Assembly (NCBI GenBank): GCA_028717765.1 | Contig: JAQUNE010000038.1 | Coordinates: 1 to 5,119, forward strand | DNA from: Candidatus Omnitrophota bacterium | GTDB lineage: Bacteria; Omnitrophota; Koll11; Gygaellales; Profunditerraquicolaceae | Length of the DNA: 5,119 nucleotides | Reading direction: 5' to 3' | In this document: one piece after another, positions 1 through 5,072 of the stretch | How positions within the stretch are numbered: position 1 is the first letter of the stretch | Layout: the number at the start of each line of letters is the position of its first letter | Made by a program: the position numbers and the translations under genes | The notes under the pieces: model-generated | Database searches by the model: none | Seen by the model: only the letters and a program-made list of their open reading frames with translations | Told to the model about the DNA's origin: nothing

Positions 1-285
1 AACAAGTCTGTACATATGTTCTGGTTTTTATTCGGCGCCTATGGATTGTATATTGCTTTTACTGAAGGTGTGGAAAAAGCGCTCGTAGCCGATATCTCTC
101 CTGTAGAATTACGCGGCACAGCTATGGGATTGCATGCCACGCTAGTCGGGATTGGTTTATTGCCTGCATCTCTGTTTGCCGGTTTACTCTGGAAATTCTT
201 TGGTGCCAGCGCGCCTTTTTATTTCGGCGGGGTGATGGGGGTTTTAGCAAGCATAGGTTTCTGGTTTATTCTCAAAGGCATCTAG
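1..285 (+). CDS. MFS transporter, C-terminal part (5' end outside window)
   Basis: The frame is open from the first base of the window, so only the last 94 residues of a longer inner-membrane transporter are seen. They contain three hydrophobic segments that look like the last helices of a 12-helix major facilitator: one around GAYGLYIAFTEG, one around LVGIGLLPASLFAGLLW, and a final one ending FWFILKGI. Between the first two lies a charged loop, VADISPVELRGTAMG, typical of MFS drug/metabolite efflux proteins. Substrate cannot be told from this part. The methionine codon at 16 is internal to a helix and unlikely to be the true start. The gene ends in TAG at 283-285 and overlaps the opposing cation exporter gene by four bases. 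Family assignment is from recognisable sequence pattern; the direction of transport is inference. Confidence 0.85.
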   Translation, partial: NKSVHMFWFLFGAYGLYIAFTEGVEKALVADISPVELRGTAMGLHATLVGIGLLPASLFAGLLWKFFGASAPFYFGGVMGVLASIGFWFILKGI

Positions 286-1163
286 CTTTTTTCTTTGGGT
301 TCCATGTGTACAATCACGTCGGTAACTTCAGGAATTCCTCTCTTGATTGCCTCTTCAATTTCCTCGCTGATTTTATGCGCGTTATCGATATGCATGTCAG
401 GATTTACCTGGACATGCAGGTCAAGATAGATATCATCGGGCCTACCGCGCGAACGGATTTTGTGGCAGGTTCTCACACCTTTTATTCCCAGCACGATAGT
501 AATAATTTTTTTATCATCTAATATCGCCGCAGTATCGCAAAGTACAGCTGAACTTTCCTTAACAATATCATAACCGGCATGGGCAATGAACAAAGAGATT
601 ATAATAGTGACAATTGGGTCAATAATCGGGAAACCTAGCTTGATTACTACCAAAGAAACGATTACTGAAAAAGAAGTAAAAATGTCTGCTTTTGTGTGCA
701 TGGCATCAGATATCAGGATATCGCTTTTTAAAGCCTTGCCCTTTTTTGTTTCATAGTTCATCACCCAAAAATTAATTGCCATAGTGACAATCATCACCAG
801 GAAACTTCTTAGGTCGACTTGGGGAGCTAGCGGATGACCCAGATGTTTAATGCCTTCTTTGGCCAGATTAAAAGCCAGGAAGAATAATACCGCTGCGATG
901 GCGAGTGAAAAAAGGGTTTCATATTTTTTGTGCCCGTAAGGATGGTCTTTATCAGTAGGTTGGCAGGCGAGGTTAATACCGATAATACCGATAATATTCG
1001 AGGTGCCGTCAGAAAGAGAATGGAACCCGTCAGCAGTCATGCTTTCGCAACTGCTGAAGAGCCCGTAAAGAATTTTAGCTATTGCAACAGCCCAATTAAA
1101 TACTAAAATTAATATTAATACCTTACGGATGCGGCTATAATGATATTCTGCGCTTTTTCCCAT
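282..1163 (-). CDS. CDF-family cation (probably zinc) efflux transporter
   Basis: This 293-residue protein is the usual length for a cation diffusion facilitator, which exports divalent metal across the inner membrane in exchange for protons. Six hydrophobic segments lie roughly at 14-36, 40-66, 82-102, 118-136, 150-175 and 178-196, followed by a cytoplasmic domain from about 205. Compared with E. coli YiiP from memory, all three metal sites are present at a constant small offset: site A H48/D52 in helix 2 and H156/D160 in helix 5; site B D71, H74 and H78 (DKDHPYGH); site C H234, H250, H263, H286 and E288. The HD-HD form of site A is the type linked to zinc selectivity in animal ZnT proteins. 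The start is well fixed: an in-frame TAA lies immediately upstream of the ATG and the next methionine is residue 42, inside helix 2. No Shine-Dalgarno sequence precedes it. Zinc specificity is inferred. Confidence 0.93.
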   Translation of the reverse strand: MGKSAEYHYSRIRKVLILILVFNWAVAIAKILYGLFSSCESMTADGFHSLSDGTSNIIGIIGINLACQPTDKDHPYGHKKYETLFSLAIAAVLFFLAFNLAKEGIKHLGHPLAPQVDLRSFLVMIVTMAINFWVMNYETKKGKALKSDILISDAMHTKADIFTSFSVIVSLVVIKLGFPIIDPIVTIIISLFIAHAGYDIVKESSAVLCDTAAILDDKKIITIVLGIKGVRTCHKIRSRGRPDDIYLDLHVQVNPDMHIDNAHKISEEIEEAIKRGIPEVTDVIVHMEPKEKS

Positions 1164-1172
1164 TTATAAATG

Positions 1173-1200
1173 ATTATATACCAGCCAAGGAATATTTCAA
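1173..1200 (-). promoter_or_regulatory. Predicted sigma70 promoter of the CDF gene, leaderless layout
   Basis: Reading the minus strand, TTGAAA (1200-1195) and a perfect TATAAT (1178-1173) are separated by 16 bases. Only nine bases lie between the -10 box and the ATG at 1163, so transcription should begin about 0-4 bases before the start codon. This is a strong consensus match by eye; the start site is inferred. Confidence 0.7.
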
Positions 1201-1215
1201 ATAGATTATTTCTAT
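1201..1215. promoter_or_regulatory. Possible operator: short inverted repeat between divergent promoters
   Basis: ATAGA (1201-1205) and TCTAT (1211-1215) form a five-base inverted repeat with a five-base spacer. It sits exactly between the two outward-facing -35 boxes (1195-1200 and 1221-1226), where a regulator could act on both genes. The repeat is short and AT-rich, so chance is a serious alternative. Confidence 0.2.
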
Positions 1216-1220
1216 CTGTA

Positions 1221-1249
1221 TTGATTTGGATCTAGTTATATGATAAAAT
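1221..1249 (+). promoter_or_regulatory. Predicted extended -10 promoter of the PIG-L deacetylase gene
   Basis: TTGATT (1221-1226) is followed after 17 bases by TAAAAT (1244-1249). The -10 box is preceded directly by TGA (1241-1243), matching the extended -10 TGn element. Ten bases separate the -10 box from the ATG at 1260, giving a predicted leader of only a few bases. The pattern is visible; activity is inferred. Confidence 0.55.
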
Positions 1250-1259
1250 AAACGAGAAA

Positions 1260-2729
1260 ATGAGAAATAAAATATTATTAATTATATTACTCTTAATTTG
1301 TCCGGCTTTTCGCGTTCATGCCAGTGAGCCCGTGGGAGCTAGAGATCCGCAAGCCGGCTTTGGCTATTTAGAGCCTATAACCGGCTATGACCGGATTTTA
1401 ATCCTAGCCCCACATCCGGATGATGAAACAATCGCCTGCGCAGGGGTCATTCAGGAGGCGATAGCCAAGAATGCCAATATTCACGTGGTATATCTTACGA
1501 ATGGCGACCATAACGAAGTTGCCTTTATCGTCTATGAAAAAAGAATTGTCTTAGGCCAAAAAGAATTTATTCGAATGGGCGAGGTGCGTAGAAAAGAGGC
1601 AGCAAAAGCGATGAAATTGTTAGGCTTAGATGAGTCTGAGCTTGTATTTTTGGGTTATCCTGATTTTGGCACCTTTACCATGTTTAAAGACTATTGGCAG
1701 GAAAATATACCATTTCAGAGTTGGCTTACCAGGATTAATAAAGTTCCTTACAAGGAAGATTTTTCCTATGGGCTGTCTTATAAACCCGGTAACGTCCTTG
1801 CAGATTTAGAGAAACTGCTCCTTAAATACCGGCCGACGAAGATTTTTGTTTCACATCCGTCAGATGTCAATTTGGACCATGAAACCTTGTATCTTTTCTT
1901 GCAAATTGCCTTAAGTAATGTGCAAAAAGATTTACACCGGCCGAAAATTTATCCATATCTGGTGCATTGTGTGGGTTGGCCATTGCCGCGCTATTATCAT
2001 CCCGAATTGCCGCTTTTACCTCCGGAAAAATTTCTTGATGCCTCGATTTCTTGGGACTTATTTGGACTGACTAAAGAACAAATAGATAAAAAATATCAAG
2101 CAATTCTTTGTTACCGCAGCCAGACAGAGTCTAGTGCTTTTTATCTGCTAAGTTTTGCCAGAAAAAATGAATTATTTGGGGATTATCCGGAAATTGAATT
2201 AAAATTTCCGACAACAAATGCTGCTAAACAGATTTCGGTCCATGAAAAGTTGCTTAATGTTATTGACGGTCTAAGGGCATCTAAGATTCAGGCTAAAAAG
2301 GCGCGGGAGAAAAATTATTGCGAAATTAGCCAGGATAAAGGTAAAGTTATCTATTGCCTGGAAGACGACAATTTATTAATCCGCGTGAACAAGCCAAAGG
2401 ATATCAAAAATCTGCTGCATGGTTTATTTTACGTTTTTGGGTATAGTTATAAGATTCCTTTCGCCGAAATGCCTAAAATTTCCATCATTACAAAATATGA
2501 CTCATTCAGGGTTTTTGACGCAAAAAAATTAATTCATCCTCAAGGTGTAACTTTAGAATTAACTAGTGAAAAATTAGTTTTACGCATACCATTGAAAGTA
2601 CTGGGTAACCCCGATTTTATATTGCTTAATGCAAAAGCATATGCAGGCATAACACCTTTTTATATTACGGGTTTTCGCAAGATAGTTATAGGAGGTGGGA
2701 ATGATGGAGCTAAAACTAATAAAAATTAA
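1260..2729 (+). CDS. Exported PIG-L/LmbE-family deacetylase with extra C-terminal domain
   Basis: The protein has 489 residues. Residues 1-21 form a signal peptide (MRNK, a hydrophobic run, then VHA before SEP), so it should act outside the inner membrane. The PIG-L zinc-hydrolase domain follows: PHPDDE at 51-56 gives the likely zinc ligands H52 and D55 and catalytic base D54, and HPSDVNLDH at 199-207 supplies the third ligand H207. Family members remove acetyl or similar groups from N-acetylated sugars or related amides; the substrate here is unknown. Most family members are about 220-300 residues, so residues from about 310 on are extra: a short lysine-rich helical stretch (337-351) and then a beta-rich region of about 130 residues with no motif I can name securely. 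No alternative start exists upstream before an in-frame TAG at 1233, and the signal peptide supports 1260. No clear Shine-Dalgarno is present. The end overlaps the next gene. Confidence 0.88.
   Translation: MRNKILLIILLLICPAFRVHASEPVGARDPQAGFGYLEPITGYDRILILAPHPDDETIACAGVIQEAIAKNANIHVVYLTNGDHNEVAFIVYEKRIVLGQKEFIRMGEVRRKEAAKAMKLLGLDESELVFLGYPDFGTFTMFKDYWQENIPFQSWLTRINKVPYKEDFSYGLSYKPGNVLADLEKLLLKYRPTKIFVSHPSDVNLDHETLYLFLQIALSNVQKDLHRPKIYPYLVHCVGWPLPRYYHPELPLLPPEKFLDASISWDLFGLTKEQIDKKYQAILCYRSQTESSAFYLLSFARKNELFGDYPEIELKFPTTNAAKQISVHEKLLNVIDGLRASKIQAKKAREKNYCEISQDKGKVIYCLEDDNLLIRVNKPKDIKNLLHGLFYVFGYSYKIPFAEMPKISIITKYDSFRVFDAKKLIHPQGVTLELTSEKLVLRIPLKVLGNPDFILLNAKAYAGITPFYITGFRKIVIGGGNDGAKTNKN
2691..2697 (+). 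promoter_or_regulatory. Strong Shine-Dalgarno inside the deacetylase gene
   Basis: GGAGGTG lies inside the last codons of the deacetylase gene, where it encodes part of its Gly-Gly-Gly tail. From GGAGG the spacing is 5 bases to the ATG at 2701 and 8 bases to the ATG at 2704, so either could be used. It makes the GTG at 2695, part of the site itself, an unlikely start. Confidence 0.8.
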
Positions 2730-3186
2730 AAAACCAGAAGAGATTAATTTGATCCTCGGGCAGAGCCATTTTATTAAAACCGTGGAGGATTTGTATGAGA
2801 CCTTAGTGAATAATGTGCCGGGAATAAAATTTGGCTTGGCATTTACGGAGTCTTCAGGAGCCTGCAAGGTGAGGGTTGAGGGTACTGATACTGAATTACA
2901 AAGAATCGCCGAAAGTAATGCCTTAGAAATTGGCGCGGGCCACAGTTTTATTATTTTTATCAGGGACGCTTATCCGATCAATGTTTTAAACGCGATTAAG
3001 GCCATTCCAGAAGTCTGCACAATTTATTGTGCTTCTGCTAATCCGGTGGAGGTGGTGGTGGCGCAAACAGAAATCGGTAGAGGCATTTTGGGGGTAATTG
3101 ATGGGCAAATGCCCAAGGGGATCGAAACTGCTGAAGATAAGCAATGGCGCTATGATTTTTTACGTAAGATAGGGTATAAACGCTAA
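2704..3186 (+). CDS. Adenosine-specific kinase family protein (PF04008)
   Basis: The protein has 160 residues from the ATG at 2704 (161 from the adjacent ATG at 2701), matching the normal size of this small single-domain family. The start MELKLIKIKKPE, then LILGQSHFIKTVEDLYE (about 17-33), VPGIKFGLAF (38-47), GAGHSFIIF (77-85), INVLNAIK (92-99), ANPVEVVVAQTEIGRGILGV (112-131) and a terminal FLRKIGY fit the family pattern as I know it. A Pyrobaculum member was crystallised and described as carrying a stable phosphohistidine and binding adenosine. H22 and H80 are the candidate histidines here; I cannot say which is used. The physiological role of the family is unsettled. It has no signal peptide and should be cytoplasmic. 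It begins inside the deacetylase gene with a strong Shine-Dalgarno, so it is probably cotranscribed and translationally coupled. The next gene begins 51 bases later with its own promoter. Confidence 0.88.
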   Translation: MELKLIKIKKPEEINLILGQSHFIKTVEDLYETLVNNVPGIKFGLAFTESSGACKVRVEGTDTELQRIAESNALEIGAGHSFIIFIRDAYPINVLNAIKAIPEVCTIYCASANPVEVVVAQTEIGRGILGVIDGQMPKGIETAEDKQWRYDFLRKIGYKR

Positions 3187-3193
3187 TTTTTTC

Positions 3194-3221
3194 TTGTAAA
3201 GTCTCATTTTTTTGCTATATT
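3194..3221 (+). promoter_or_regulatory. Predicted extended -10 promoter of the acyltransferase gene
   Basis: TTGTAA (3194-3199) and TATATT (3216-3221) are 16 bases apart, and TGC (3213-3215) directly precedes the -10 box as an extended -10 element. Transcription would start near 3228, about ten bases before the ATG at 3238, leaving a short leader with no Shine-Dalgarno (GTGCAACA before ATG). No hairpin terminator is visible between 3187 and 3237, so read-through from the preceding gene is also possible. Confidence 0.5.
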
Positions 3222-3237
3222 TAATAATTGTGCAACA

Positions 3238-4152
3238 ATGGACTACAAAAAAATCAATAAAAGTATTGGCCGTTTTGCCGGCTGGTTTGGATTAATTATT
3301 TGTTCTTTGATAATTAAGCTTATTCCTCAGCGTGGTCTTTATGCTTTTGCCGAAGGGGTTGCAGCTTTAGGGTATCGTCTTGCCGTAAAACAGAGGAAAA
3401 TCGCTTTAGAAAGTTTAAGCATTGCCCTCGGCGAGGAAAAATCTCGGGAAGAAATAGTAAAAATAGCCAAAGATTGTTTTAGGTTCATGGCGAAGTCGGC
3501 AATAGAAGTGATATTTTTGATCGATAAGCCCGTATTGCTGAAAAAGCGCGTGAGTTTAGTTAACCGGCAGAATCTTGATCAGGCTTTAGCCAAAGGAAAG
3601 GGAGTTATTTTGGTGAGTGCGCATTTCGGAAATTTTCCACTTCTCTTGGCGCGCCTAAGTCAGGATGGATATAAGGTTTCTGGGATCATGCGGCCGATGC
3701 GGGATTTACGCGTGGAAAAGATCTTTGTGAAGAAGCGCGAGAAATACGATGTCCGGACAATTTACAGCACCCCGCGCAATGTATGCGTAAACCAGACAAT
3801 CGAGGCGTTGCGCAGGAATGAGGTGGTTTTTATACCGATAGACCAAAATTTTGGGACAGCGGGGGTTTTCGTGGATTTTTTTGGCAGAAAAGCAGCTACG
3901 GCAACTGGTCCGGTTATTTTTGCACAGCGCACAAAAGCCAGCCTGGTGCCTTGTTTTATTATCCGGCAGAAAGATGACACCCAAAAAATTGTCTTTGAGC
4001 CAGCGGTAGATTTAGAGCAAGGTAATACCCCTCATGAAACTATTGTCATGAATATTCAAAAGCTTACCAATGTCATAGAGGCTTATATCCGTAAATATCC
4101 TGCGGAATGGGGATGGGTTCATCGCAGATGGAAAACCAAGAGGGAGGTGTGA
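3238..4152 (+). CDS. LpxL/HtrB-like lysophospholipid/lipid A acyltransferase
   Basis: The protein has 304 residues, the normal size for the lipid A biosynthesis acyltransferase family, which transfers acyl chains to lipid A precursors or related lipids at the inner face of the inner membrane. A single N-terminal hydrophobic segment (about 15-30) should anchor it. Family signatures are clear: SAHFGNFPLL at 127-136, MRPMRD at 151-156, IPIDQNFG at 199-206, GVFVDFFGRKAATATGP at 209-225 and WGWVHRRWK at 291-299. In the usual HX4(D/E) motif (HFGNWE), H129 is kept but the fifth position after it is P134 instead of an acid. D202 of the DQN motif remains as a possible partner, which is only a guess. 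The start at 3238 is the only one possible nearby, since no in-frame start codon lies just upstream. It lacks a Shine-Dalgarno. Its stop is three bases before the next gene. The exact acceptor cannot be told, so lpxL is not assigned. Confidence 0.88.
   Translation: MDYKKINKSIGRFAGWFGLIICSLIIKLIPQRGLYAFAEGVAALGYRLAVKQRKIALESLSIALGEEKSREEIVKIAKDCFRFMAKSAIEVIFLIDKPVLLKKRVSLVNRQNLDQALAKGKGVILVSAHFGNFPLLLARLSQDGYKVSGIMRPMRDLRVEKIFVKKREKYDVRTIYSTPRNVCVNQTIEALRRNEVVFIPIDQNFGTAGVFVDFFGRKAATATGPVIFAQRTKASLVPCFIIRQKDDTQKIVFEPAVDLEQGNTPHETIVMNIQKLTNVIEAYIRKYPAEWGWVHRRWKTKREV
4143..4149 (+). promoter_or_regulatory. Shine-Dalgarno of the 65-residue membrane protein gene
   Basis: GGAGGTG overlaps the last codons of the acyltransferase gene; from GGAGG there are eight bases to the ATG at 4156. 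It fixes the start of this short gene and is the best evidence that the small frame is translated. Confidence 0.75.
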
Positions 4153-4155
4153 GAA

Positions 4156-4353
4156 ATGGCTGATGAGGCGAAAGGCAACGGGAAAAGAGTTTTAGCCACC
4201 ATGATTAAGGTAATTCTTGGTTTAGGATTTTTGCTATTAGGTATTTTAGCGGTTGTGAGATGGTGGAAATTGCTACTTTTGATTATTAAAGGTTGTCTGG
4301 GTTTGTTCCTGATTTTAGCGGGGATCATTACCCTGGCGATAGCAAAAGAATAG
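4156..4353 (+). CDS. Small two-helix inner-membrane protein, function unknown
   Basis: I do not recognise this 65-residue protein. A polar, basic N-terminus (residues 1-16, MADEAKGNGKR and on) is followed by two hydrophobic segments, about 17-34 and 39-63, joined by a short RWWK turn at 35-38. The second segment carries K45. The two halves look alike: IKxxLGL at 17-23 and at 44-50, each followed six residues on by GI (29-30 and 56-57), suggesting an internal duplication with a 27-residue period. The gene starts three bases after the acyltransferase stop with a strong Shine-Dalgarno, so it should be cotranscribed and could assist or anchor the acyltransferase, though that is inference from position alone. 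The excellent ribosome-binding site, spacing and coherent membrane pattern argue that it is real. Confidence 0.75.
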   Translation: MADEAKGNGKRVLATMIKVILGLGFLLLGILAVVRWWKLLLLIIKGCLGLFLILAGIITLAIAKE

Positions 4354-4356
4354 CTT

Positions 4357-4375
4357 CTGAAAAGTTATTTTTCAG
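4357..4375 (+). terminator. Weak hairpin just after the small membrane protein gene
   Basis: CTGAAAA (4357-4363) pairs with TTTTCAG (4369-4375) around a five-base loop, beginning four bases after the stop codon. The stem is AT-rich and is not followed by a T run, so it is a poor intrinsic terminator. It may still protect or end the transcript together with the next hairpin. Confidence 0.3.
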
Positions 4376-4384
4376 GAATATTGT

Positions 4385-4422
4385 TTAGTGTCTACGATAA
4401 TTTATATTTTTGTGGGCACTAA
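4385..4422 (+). repeat. Imperfect 13-bp hairpin with G-U pairs in intergenic region
   Basis: Bases 4385-4397 pair with 4410-4422. The outer six pairs are perfect (TTAGTG with CACTAA), and the next seven include three G-U pairs that hold only in RNA read rightward. The loop is 12 bases and AT-rich. No T run follows. It may be an RNA element in the 3' region of the upstream operon, or chance. Confidence 0.35.
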
Positions 4423-4438
4423 TCATTTAAGAGCATTA

Positions 4439-4467
4439 TTGACAAAACCAATATTCTGTGCTAAGCT
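4439..4467 (+). promoter_or_regulatory. Predicted promoter of the secreted DUF5666-like protein gene
   Basis: A perfect TTGACA (4439-4444) is followed after 17 bases by TAAGCT (4462-4467), a weak -10 box rescued by the extended element TGC (4459-4461). Transcription would start near 4474 and give a leader of about 55 bases that carries a proper Shine-Dalgarno, unlike the other promoters here. Confidence 0.6.
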
Positions 4468-4516
4468 ATTTTCTAATTTAACACTAGGCCTTATAGGTTA
4501 ATATTCATCTCTATGC

Positions 4517-4523
4517 GAGGAGG
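4517..4523 (+). promoter_or_regulatory. Shine-Dalgarno of the secreted DUF5666-like protein gene
   Basis: GAGGAGG lies six bases before the ATG at 4530 and fixes this start, which is also where a signal peptide begins. Confidence 0.8.
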
Positions 4524-4529
4524 AATTAC

Positions 4530-5072
4530 ATGAAAGTAAGAAGAGCGGTAATCTATGGAATCATAGTTTCTTTTATTCTAATTAATTCCGGTTTAGCGTT
4601 CAGTCAGTCAATCCAAACTACCACCCCAGCCGCGACAGAAAAGATGGAGCCTGAAACAGAGTGGTTATGGGGCGAAGTGGTAAGTATAGATCCAGTAACC
4701 AATGATATCAAAGTTAAAACCCTTGATTATAAAAATGATACGGAAATAGAAATCGTGGTCAGTGTCGACGATAAGACTACTTATGAAAATATTAAAGCTG
4801 CCACTGAAATAAAACCCAAAGATAGCCTGAGCATTGATTATGTTATTGGCCCAGACGGTAAAAACCTTGCAAAGAACATCAGCCTGGAGAAAACCGAGAT
4901 CAACGATGTGCAGTCCGGAGCAACTGAAGCGCCAGCAACAAGTACAATGGATATGGGTACAATGAGCGACACAGAAAAAATGCCGCAACAAAAAAGTAAA
5001 GTTGAAGAAAAAAAGTTGCCAGCAGTATCAATACCCGCGGAAAGTCCTAAGGTAGATTCTTCCAAATATTAA
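4530..5072 (+). CDS. Secreted protein with DUF5666-like beta domain and disordered tail
   Basis: The protein has 180 residues. The N-terminus is a clear signal peptide (MKVRR, hydrophobic core, likely cleavage after AFS at 23-25), with no cysteine nearby, so it is periplasmic or secreted and not a lipoprotein. Residues about 46-119 have the look of a small beta barrel of the DUF5666 type: GEVVSIDPVTNDIKVKT, then a T-T-Y stretch (83-85), KPKDSLSIDYVIGPDGKNLAKNISL. That assignment is by pattern only. Residues 121-180 are low in hydrophobics and rich in Ser, Thr, Pro, Lys and Glu, with four methionines at 140, 142, 145 and 151, and are probably disordered. It appears to be a single-gene unit with its own promoter, 176 bases after the previous gene and on the same strand. 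No terminator is visible in the 47 bases that remain. Function is unknown. Confidence 0.8.
   Translation: MKVRRAVIYGIIVSFILINSGLAFSQSIQTTTPAATEKMEPETEWLWGEVVSIDPVTNDIKVKTLDYKNDTEIEIVVSVDDKTTYENIKAATEIKPKDSLSIDYVIGPDGKNLAKNISLEKTEINDVQSGATEAPATSTMDMGTMSDTEKMPQQKSKVEEKKLPAVSIPAESPKVDSSKY

Noticed and set aside
271..299. Hairpin CTCAAAG/CTTTGGG spanning the convergent stops as a bidirectional terminator
   Set aside because: The stem is seven pairs with one G-U and a 15-base loop, and the T run is inside the loop, not after the stem.
306..521. Open frame of 71 codons on the plus strand within the CDF gene
   Set aside because: It lies opposite a clearly coding gene with intact zinc sites, has no ribosome-binding site and shows no domain pattern.
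975..995. Tandem ATACCGATA repeat in the CDF gene
   Set aside because: It simply encodes the helix sequence IIGIIGI; only two copies, so no sign of a functional DNA repeat.
282..1163. Magnetosome-type CDF (MamB/MamM)
   Set aside because: The HPYGH site B and complete YiiP-like zinc sites fit an ordinary zinc CDF, and no other magnetosome-like gene is in the window.
2580..2867. Minus-strand frame of 95 codons across the deacetylase/kinase junction
   Set aside because: It is antisense to two well-supported genes, has low-complexity composition and no start signal.
3706..3984. Two overlapping minus-strand frames inside the acyltransferase gene
   Set aside because: They are antisense to conserved family motifs, have no ribosome-binding site, and mutually overlap in different frames.
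4665..5065. Minus-strand frames opposite the secreted protein gene
   Set aside because: The plus strand has a signal peptide, strong Shine-Dalgarno and promoter; the antisense frames have none of these.
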